Positions 56,884 to 64,000 of a stretch of 64,000 bases of DNA are shown one piece after another. The stretch comes from Muscardinus avellanarius (Eukaryota; Chordata; Mammalia; Rodentia; Gliridae): contig OY726559.1 in the NCBI GenBank assembly GCA_963383645.1, positions 125,084,721 through 125,148,720 of the forward strand, given 5' to 3'. The position numbers were made by a program, and so were the translations under genes. Each line of letters opens with the position of its first letter. Position 1 is the first letter of the stretch. The notes under the pieces are model-generated. The model saw nothing but the letters and a program-made list of their open reading frames with translations. It ran no database searches and was not told the origin of the DNA.

Positions 56884-57063
56884 AACTTTCTTTTCCTTTT
56901 CTCTCTCCTTCTTTCCTTCCTTCCTTCCTCCCTCCCTCCCTTTCTTCCTTCCTTTCTCTTTTCCTCTTTCTTTCTTTCCTTCCTTCCTTCCTTCCTTCCT
57001 TCCTCTCTTTCTTTCCTTCCTTCCTCCCTTCCTCTTTCTTTCCTTCCTTCCTTCCTTCTGTCC

Positions 57064-57126
<63 letters not shown>

Positions 57127-57133
57127 CTTCTTT
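56884..57133. repeat. 250-bp pyrimidine tract (TTCC)n/(CTTT)n
   Basis: Only C and T for almost its whole length; the last 65 bases are pure CTTT. Long lysine/arginine/glutamate frames on the minus strand are by-products. Confidence 0.95.
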
Positions 57134-57139
57134 CTCTTT

Positions 57140-57200
57140 CATCAGGGATGGAGCCTAGGGGCATTCTACCTTTGAGCTACACCGCTACACCCCTAGTCTT
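57140..57200 (-). mobile_element. SINE ID-half fragment between two microsatellites
   Basis: CAGGGATGGAGCCTAGGGGC to ACACCCCTAGTC, reversed. Confidence 0.75.
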
Positions 57201-57207
57201 TTTTATG

Positions 57208-57381
57208 GTGTGTGTGTGTGCGTGTGTGTGCGCGTGCGTGCGCGTGCGTGCGTGCGTGTGTGTGTGCGTGCGTGCGTGCATGCGTGCGTGCGTGCGCGTG
57301 TGTGCGTGCGTGCGTGTGTGTGTGCGTGCGTGCGTGCATGTGTGTGTGCGTGCGTGCGTGCGTGCGTGTGTGTGTGTGTGT
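57208..57381. repeat. 174-bp alternating TG/CG tract
   Basis: Almost perfect alternation of pyrimidine and purine, mixing TGTG and TGCG with many CGTGCGTG blocks: the sequence type most prone to left-handed Z-DNA. Confidence 0.95.
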
Positions 57382-57765
57382 AGACTTAAGCAGAACAAAT
57401 CCTTCTCTCTGTCTCTAAAGCTATCAGCCAAAGAGCTGCAGCCAGATGGATCTTGGTCAGCTAAGAATTGGTTGTTAGCCCAGCTGAATACTGACTGTTA
57501 AAACCCAACCTGTGCTTAAAAAGTTTAAGCTGATGTGGTCCATATGGACCAATCCCCTTGCGCCAGACCAACCTTGCTCAGATGTAGCTAGTTCCCCACC
57601 CCTACCCTAACCACCATAAAAGCTTCGTCTCTAATGCTGAAGGGACTCTCAGTATGGATCCGCTGTGTCGATAAAGTCTGAGAGTCTGAGCTTAAGCCTG
57701 AATAAAAGCTCTTTGTTTTTGCATGCTGTGTCGGTCTCTTGGTGGTCTTTGGGGACTCCTCAAAC
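57382..57765 (+). mobile_element. Partial gammaretrovirus-type ERV LTR
   Basis: CACCATAAAAGCTTCG (TATA-like), then AATAAAAGCTCTTTG (poly(A) signal with the typical CTCTTTG continuation), then GTGTCGGTCTCTTGGTGGTC and GGGGACTCC, the R-U5 style of class I LTRs. The 5' part is missing or merged with the TG/CG tract. No internal genes are seen. Confidence 0.7.
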
Positions 57766-57777
57766 TGTATAACATGT

Positions 57778-58340
57778 GTGTGTGTGGTATTGGGGATGGA
57801 ACCCAGGGGCATTCTATCTCTGAACTACACCCTCAGCCCTATTTTTATTTTTTATTTATTTTATTTTTTATTTTTGGTGGTACTGGGGGTGGAACCCAGA
57901 GGCTTTCTACCTCCGGGCTATACTCCCAGACCTATTTTTTTAATATTTTATTTAGAAACAGGGTCTCACTAAATTGCTGAGAGCCTCATAAGTAGCTGAA
58001 GCTGGCCTTGAACCTGTGAGATCCTCCTGACTTAGCCTCCCAAGCGCTGGGATTACAAACGTGTGCCACCATGCCTGGCTTATTTATTTCTGAAGTAGGG
58101 TCTCACTGAGTTGCAAAGGGCCTCACTAAGTAGCTGAGGCTGGCCGCAAACCATGATCCTCCTGTCTTAGCCTCCCAAATGCTGGGATTACAAGTGTGCA
58201 TCACCAAGCCTAGCTTTATGTTTTGTTTTGAAACAGGATCTCACTAGTTGCTGATGGTCATTCTATATTGCTGAGGCTTTCCTCCTGTCTCAGCCTTCCA
58301 AGTACAGGGATTACAGGCATGTGCCACCATGCCTGGATCA
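57778..58340 (-). mobile_element. Nested reversed B1-dID SINEs
   Basis: Outer ID half 57786-57870, inner copy 57876-58080, outer B1 half 58081-58215, and a further B1 half 58216-58340. Confidence 0.8.
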
Positions 58341-58426
58341 CCTTTTCTTTTTTATAGCATCTCTCTCTTCCTACAAATTCAGAGTGTCTACATGATAGAG
58401 CTGGAGGATGGTGCTCTCTATTTCCA

Positions 58427-58427
<1 letters not shown>

Positions 58428-58471
<44 letters not shown>

Positions 58472-58644
58472 TACTGGGGTTCCTGGAAACCCTTTTACCT
58501 CTGGGCTACACTTCCAGACCTATTTTATATTTTTATTTGGAAACAGGGTCTCTTAAGCCAGAGAGGTTGGCTCCAAACCTGTAGGATCCTCCTGTCTCCG
58601 TCTCCCAAGCGCGGGGATTACAAGCGTGCGCCACCACGCCCGGC
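58428..58644 (-). mobile_element. Young B1-dID SINE with (GT)20 tail
   Basis: CTCTATTTCCA lies before the GT run and again after the SINE body at 58645, so the microsatellite is the tail of the insert. Confidence 0.92.
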
Positions 58645-59923
58645 CTCTATTTCCACTTCTGACAGCGACTTCATCGCCTCCTCCTCACCAGCTAGCAGGC
58701 AGCCTCCTCCTGATACTTAATGCCAGCACCTCCAGATGGCTCCCAGGCGCCCCAGGCACTGGGCCCCTGGGTCTGGCTTGCCCAGTGCTCAGTTCCTGGC
58801 TGGCCCCTGGGCATTTCCAGTGCCTGAATGAGTGAGCCGTTCACTCTCTGGCCTGGCTGTGACCCGGCGGCTTGCACATTCGGCTTTCCAGGGCTCCTTG
58901 CACCACCGGCAGCTCCTTTCCCGGCCATGACCTTCGCCTTGTCCACTTCGCCCTCCAAGCCCGCCTGCTCCACAGCGAGCCCCTGGCTCCGGCCCTTTCG
59001 TATTCTCCTGGTGCTGTCGCCCTCCAGCCCACCCCGTCCCACCTCTCCTCTGGTCTCGTGCATTCCTGTCTCTTTTCACCTTTGCTTTCTGTTCAGAAGC
59101 CTGGCCATTCTCCAACTCAGGAAACCTAACTGAAGTGTGCTGTGTGTGCGACACACACAGCCACACACCCCGAGGGGCTGCTGAGCCTTGGTGCTGTGTG
59201 CTGAGTCTTTTATTGGTACTGGTTGCTCTTTATCTCATTCTCCTCAGCTGTTTGGAATTATTTTCATTTTCAACCTCTTTTTCACAACCCTATACTCTAA
59301 CCCAGTCCTTCTTTGTTCCAGCGCTCTCCTTCAGGGGCCTAGCCTTCCACTGCCCGAGAAGATCGTGGCACAAACTTTCCTGTCCCTCACCGTGATGCCA
59401 CACATCTCCTGCATCTCTTCCACTGCCTCCATGTCTCAAAGAACAAGCCCTTCTTGCCCAAGGCTGTGCTGTCAGCCCACAAGCTTCTACTAGCCCCTCA
59501 CCAGTGATCATTCTAGTCTACTGTGTTTTAAATCCCGCTCCATTTCCCTATGTGTATCATAACTTAACCCAAGCATCTTCATCCTGAAGCCCCAACAAAT
59601 AAATAAGAGAATCATCTTTCCTCCTCCCCTTCTGTCCCTTTCGAGAGCCCATTCTCCAGCTTTTTTCTATTAACATCTCTCTCATTCTGACTCTCATTAT
59701 AGGGTTAGTCAGCTTTCTGTCACTACAATAAATAGCTGAGATAAATCATTGGATCACAGTGTTGGAGGCCCATGATCAAGTGGTCCTGTTTCTTCTGGGC
59801 TGTTGTGGGGCAGCAATGTCATGGTGGGGAGCATGGTACAGGGAAGCTATTTATCATATGTCTGGGACACCCAAAATAAGCACAAGACCTTGGCCTCAAT
59901 TCTCTTCAAGAGTGCACCACCAC
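58645..59923. other. Intergenic, C-rich to mixed; old repeat at 59700-59900
   Basis: 58650-59130 is rich in C and T with modest frames on both strands but no recognisable protein. 59700-59900 (GTCAGCTTTCTGTCACTACA ... GGAGGCCCATGATCAAG) looks like an old MaLR-like or MER repeat in reverse. Not assigned. Confidence 0.4.
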
Positions 59924-60281
59924 AAGCCAGGCATGGTGGCCCACACTTGTAATCCCAGCATTTGGGAGGCTGAGACAGGAGGATCTTGGTTCGTGGACAG
60001 CCTCAGCTACTTAGTGAGGCCCTTGTAACTCAGTGAGACCCTGTTTTAAAATAAGGAATAAGAAATAGGGCTGGGGGTGTAGCTCAGAGGTAGAATGCCC
60101 CTGGGTTCCATCCCCAGTACCAAAAAAAAAAAAAAAGAAAGAAAAAGCACCACCAGCCTGGGGTGGTGGTCCATGCCTGTAATCCCAGTTGTTGGGAGAC
60201 TGAAACAGGAGGATCACAAGTTCCAGACCAGCCTCAGCAATGTAGCAAGATCCTTAGCAGCTTAGTGAGACCCTGTTTCAA

Positions 60282-60324
<43 letters not shown>

Positions 60325-60382
60325 AAGACCAGAGATGTAGCTCAGAGGTAGAACGCCCCTGAGTTCAATCTCCAGCACAACA
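59924..60382 (+). mobile_element. Two plus-strand B1-dID SINEs at one site
   Basis: Copy 1 59924-60146, copy 2 60154-60382 with an (AAT)n linker (60284-60320). GCACCACCA precedes each copy. Confidence 0.88.
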
Positions 60383-60555
60383 AACAACAGAAAGAGTAAA
60401 CTGCCCAATAGCGCCACTCTGGGACCAAACCTTTATACACAGCTCTTTGGGGGACACTAAATATCTAAACCATAGCACCACCATAACGTGGATTTATGAC
60501 CTCAATCCTTTACTATATTGTAACTTCTTTTTTTCTTCTTCTTTTCTTTTTTTTT

Positions 60556-60766
60556 CTTTTTGGTGGTACTAGAGATGAAAGCCAAAGGCTCTCTCCTACC
60601 TCCGGGATATTCTCTCAGACCTGTTTTATATTTTATTTGGAAACAGGATCTCACTAAGTTGCTGAGAGACTCACTAAGTAGCTGAGGTTGGCTTCGAACC
60701 TGTGTGATCCTCCTGTCTCAGCCTCCCAAGTACTGGGATTACAAGTGTGTGCCACCACACCCAGCT
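60556..60766 (-). mobile_element. B1-dID SINE
   Basis: GGTGGTACTAGAGATGAAAGCC to CACCACACCCAGCT. Confidence 0.85.
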
Positions 60767-60792
60767 CTTTTGTTTTTTTGTTTTTTGTTTTT

Positions 60793-60847
60793 GGCAGTAC
60801 TGGGGGTGGAACTCAGAGGCATTCTACCTCCAAGCTACAGCCCAACC

Positions 60848-60884
<37 letters not shown>

Positions 60885-61197
60885 TGGTACTAGGGTTCCT
60901 GGAAGCCCTTCTATCTTCAGGCTACACTCCCAGACCTATTTTATATTTTTGAAACAGGGTCTCTTAAGCTAGCACGACTGGCTTCGAACCTGTGCGATCC
61001 TCCTGTTTCCGCCTCCCAAGCGCGGGGATTACAAGTGTGCGCCACCACGCCCAGCTTCCCATTTTTTAAAATTTTTTATTTTGAAACAGGGTCTCACTAA
61101 AGGCCTCACTAAGTAGCTGAGGCTGTCCGTGAACCACATCCTCTGGTCTCAGCTTCCCAAATGCTGGGATTACAAGTGTGCGCCACCACGCCCGGCT
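60793..61197 (-). mobile_element. Old B1-dID SINE split by a young one
   Basis: Outer ID half 60793-60850, young copy about 60851-61055 with a 34-base T tract, outer B1 half 61056-61197. CCCATTTTTT brackets the inner copy. Confidence 0.88.
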
Positions 61198-61326
61198 TAT
61201 ATTATAACTCTTGAGTGCAAAGATGACTACTGATTTTTTTTATATCTTATTTACCCACATCCTAGACAAGATCATGGGAACAACATTTATATTTCTGTGT
61301 GAAGCACTGATCCTTTGAACAAGGCC

Positions 61327-61372
61327 CTGCTGGAACCTGCTGGAACCTGCTGGAACCTGCTGGAACCTGCTG
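61327..61372. repeat. Short tandem repeat (TGGAACCTGC)4
   Basis: Four perfect 10-bp units plus partial flanking units. Just downstream GAGGCGCAGGG and GAATTGATATTTT each occur twice. Confidence 0.95.
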
Positions 61373-61760
61373 AGGTTTGTCCGGAGACCTCCCTGTTATG
61401 AGCCAGCAGTGAGGCGCAGGGAGTGAAATGAGGCGCAGGGTGAATTGATATTTTCAGGATGAATTGATATTTTAGCGGAAACTACTGCAGAATTCTGTGG
61501 TGAAATATTGTTTTAAGCTGGATCATCCCGGACATCACAGGTCAGAAACACTAAGAAGCGACATGCTGGCGGTCTTTAAACCGCTAAAACTGCTCACACG
61601 TCTTCAAACCGACCACTTCTCACCCTCAAACAGAGGGCAGGAAAAGAGTGACACTGCATTCATGTTAGCCGCAGGTGCGCGTGTCACAAGGACCGTGCTG
61701 ACAGAAGAATCTCCGTGGTGAGAATAATTTGCATCAGTTCATTCAGAAAGGAGGAGCAGC
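61373..61760. other. Intergenic, nothing recognised
   Basis: About 390 bases with a 74-codon frame lacking any family resemblance. Confidence 0.45.
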
Positions 61761-61850
61761 TATTTATTATTTATTTATTTATTTATTTAATGGTGCTGGG
61801 GATTGAACCTCATACATGCTAAACAAACGCTCTACCACTGAGCCCTGGCT
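61761..61850 (-). mobile_element. ID element with (ATTT)n tail, reversed
   Basis: (ATTT)n then GGTGCTGGGGATTGAACCTC and GCTCTACCACTGAGCC: true ID body rather than the altered ID half. Confidence 0.8.
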
Positions 61851-62269
61851 GAACATCTCAATGCCTCTGGGAGGCAGGTGTGAATATAAGAAAACACAGC
61901 AGGGTGTGTGTCGATGTGCACACAAACTGAGAAATGTAAGTATTCTGGAAAAACAGGTCTTTCATTGTGAGGATCAAGCTAAATGAGGCAATTTGCTAAT
62001 TCTGTGATTCAAGAGACTTTTATTTGCGTTTCTCTTATGGGAAGGGCAGGGCTCTGGGCTCTGGGGACACAACAGAAGCAAGACAGAGTCTCTGCCCGTA
62101 TGAGCATGGGAGGCCCGCTGAGGAGGAGACAGCTGAGGACCACACAGGATCCAGTGTAAGGGCGGCTGGGGCAGGAGCCTTCAAAGGAGAAACCTGCGAG
62201 TGCAAAGATCCTGAGGCCAGAGATGCCAGAGCAGCTGAGCGGTGCGGTGGGTGGGATCTAGTTTGTTCT
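61851..62269. other. Intergenic, nothing recognised
   Basis: About 420 bases without a recognised repeat or gene. Confidence 0.45.
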
Positions 62270-62675
62270 CCATAGATTCATGTGTTGAAAGTTTTGTCCC
62301 CAGTGTAATGGAGTCTTTGAGAAGTGGGGCTTAGTGGGAGGGAATTAGGTCATGGGAGAACCATTCGCAGAAGGAATTGATGCCTGTCTCTCAGGAGTGG
62401 GTCAGGTCACTTGAGACTGGGGCAGTTACCTCGAGAGTGGGTTGTCCTGAGGCAGGGAGGGACAGCCTTGTGCTTGACTCCCTGCTGCATGTGCTGCTGG
62501 CCTCCGTGTGATGCTACCCCCATGATGTGATGTAGCACGAGACTCTTGCCAGATGCAGCCTCCCAGTCTGAGACTTCTCAGCCTCCAACACCGTGAGCCA
62601 AAATAAACCTCTTTTCTTCATAAAGTACGCAGTCTCAAGTATTTTGTTATGGTCACACAAAATGGACTAAGACAA
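62270..62675 (+). mobile_element. MaLR-type LTR (+)
   Basis: GATTCATGTGTTGAAAGTTT near the 5' side, GGGAGGGAATTAGGTCATG, TTCTCAGCCTCCAACACCGTG with AAATAAACCTCTTTTC (poly(A) signal), ending GGACTAAGACA. This is the MLT1/MST LTR layout. The extreme 5' end is unclear. Confidence 0.75.
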
Positions 62676-63134
62676 AGAGCAGAGGTTGGTGAGCGAGGAG
62701 CAGAACCAGAAAGAAGAGTATCCCTGGAGATAAAGTCAGAAATGGAGAAGGTGAGACTGCTGGGCCAGGTCAAGAACATCATGGGTACAAAGCACTGTGC
62801 AAGTCTCAGTTATGCTGAAGGAATTTAAATAGAATAACTTATTAAACTGTTTAATAATTTAAGTAAAGTTGAGCTTATTTATTCTGTATATTGATATTCA
62901 CTAAAATAAGACTGTTGTCTCAGAACCCCTGTACCCACCTGAAGAGACACCAGAGGCAGGTCATGGGCATCTATAACACTGAAGGTTTCAGCACTGCACT
63001 GCGGCCTCTATCTTTTTTTTATGGATATTAAGTGAATAGTTCTCCCTGGACTACTTTCTATTATTTGTATCTGCTTGTGCTGTCTTTTGCCATATTTAAG
63101 GTTTGATTTTTATACTGTCAAACTTACAGTTTTC
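62676..63134. other. Intergenic, nothing recognised
   Basis: About 460 bases without a recognised element. Confidence 0.45.
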
Positions 63135-63228
63135 CAGGTGTGGCGGCACACACCTGTATTCCCGGTACTTGGGAAGCTGAGACAGGACTATCAAAGGTTT
63201 GAGACCAGCCTCAACGATCAAGTAAAGG
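63135..63228 (+). mobile_element. B1 half of a SINE
   Basis: CCAGGTGTGGCGGCACACAC to AGACCAGCCTCAACG; no ID half. Confidence 0.72.
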
Positions 63229-63639
63229 TGACTTCTTTTCAAGCCACCCCCATTTACTATCCCAGGTAGGGATAGTATAGGGCTGTAAACTATATTCTAT
63301 ATTTCCATCTTTGTGATAATAAACTCATTTAAGCTTTCAGCAAGAGTTGGGACTAGTGTTCTATCTATACCTAGTTCAGAACAAGAATCCCATGGCTACT
63401 GGAACAGTTCCTCCAACCGCGACAGTCTTCATACTTTACGCACCTTCTGGTGACCATCACAAAGAGTCTCTGCTTCACATCTAAAACCCCAAAGTATTCT
63501 TTCCCTGGTCATCTGCATGTTCCACGAGCACTCCGAGTCAAGATGGCACCCTACTTCCCTCCCGCCCTCACAGCCACCCTCCCGCCTGTCACTCTTCCTG
63601 TATTTCCTTGTCTCTGCATACCTGTCATGCGTAACAAAA
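63229..63639. other. Intergenic, nothing recognised
   Basis: About 410 bases without a recognised element. Confidence 0.45.
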
Positions 63640-63958
63640 TGCATTCACTGGATGGTTTATAAGCACCTGAAATTTATTTCTCATAGCCCCGGAGACCAGG
63701 AAGTCCAAGGTCAAGATTGGGCAGGTTGGGCCCAACCTGCCCACTTTCTGGTTCATAGAGGCCTCAGGTAGCAGAAGGGATGGGCCATCTTTCTGCAGCT
63801 GCTTGTCAAATGACACTAATCCACTCAGGAGGGCTCCACCCTTGTGACCTTATCACCTTCCAGCACTCTACCTCCTAATGCCACCACATCTGAGGGGTCA
63901 GGACTGCAACATGTTAACCTCGTGAAGATACAAATATTCAGCCCATAGCATCTTGCTT
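63640..63958 (-). mobile_element. MaLR-type LTR (-)
   Basis: Reversed landmarks: GGAGACCAGGAAGTCCAAGGTC, CCCACTTTCTGGTTCATAG, GAGGGCTCCACCCTTGTGACC, CTACCTCCTAATGCCACCAC and an end ATTCAGCCCATAGCA (LTR start in sense). MST/MLT1 group. Confidence 0.78.
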
Positions 63959-64000
63959 ATCTATTAGTCATCTACATGCCTACCTAGATGGGTACAGTGA

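Noticed and set aside
56700..57164. Lysine/arginine/glutamate-rich frame of 154 codons (-)
   Set aside because: It is the translation of a CTTT/TTCC microsatellite.
17706..64000. Next gene downstream of FAM81A (GCNT3 expected from mammalian gene order)
   Set aside because: I looked for glycosyltransferase exons on both strands and found none. In human the two genes lie tens of kilobases apart, so it is probably beyond the window.

Overview
The window is mammalian nuclear DNA, most likely from a sciurid rodent (ground squirrel, marmot or tree squirrel). The main clue is the dominant short repeat: a 7SL-derived B1 half joined to a tRNA-derived ID half (B1-dID / MEN type), a fusion known from squirrels and dormice. 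A free ID monomer, old MaLR LTRs and several LINE-1 (L1) lineages are also present. No bacterial or viral gene is present.

The only protein gene I can support is FAM81A, on the + strand in the first 17.7 kb. Its last five coding exons (2837-2966, 4438-4544, 7301-7436, 9955-10150, 15444-15568) have canonical AG/GT borders, compatible phases and one unbroken frame of about 230 codons ending in TAA. They are followed by a 3'UTR of about 2.1 kb that contains no SINE and ends near an AATAAA at 17681. The upstream exons and promoter lie before the window. FAM81A is a coiled-coil protein reported in the postsynaptic density. The introns hold an old antisense L1, an antisense L1M fragment, a MaLR LTR and many SINEs.

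From 17.7 to 30.8 kb the window is intergenic: SINEs, SINE-born CA microsatellites, a short hAT-like DNA transposon remnant, and a minisatellite (27925-28412).

From 30.85 to 45.5 kb there is a Russian doll of retrotransposons. An old L1 in antisense runs from ORF2 C-terminal sequence on the left to the 5'UTR on the right. Into it went a block (31903-41448, flanked by the duplication AAATCTGTCA) made of two tandem copies of an L1-derived element that carries ORF1 in sense, then a piece of ORF2 in reverse, then an L1-type 3'UTR (HAL1-like). The first copy was in turn split by a 5253-bp element (34412-39664, flanked by GAGATTATCATTTTT). That element is built like a primate SVA but from unrelated modules: a GC-rich 5' partial dimer, a unique segment, a roughly 4.2-kb array of 50-bp GC-rich units, a unique 3' segment with a G-rich L1-like 3'UTR, and a poly(A) tail. 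A second, 5'-truncated copy of the same family lies in the opposite orientation at 51614-52612, with its own target duplication. This SVA-like composite is the most interesting thing in the window.

From 45.5 to 64 kb the window is intergenic again: a sense L1 fragment with an inserted 574-bp solo LTR (5-bp duplication), a partial gammaretrovirus-type LTR, two MaLR LTRs, a long alternating purine-pyrimidine tract, and SINE clusters. All coordinates were read by eye; boundaries of old repeats are approximate, while those given with target-site duplications are close to exact.
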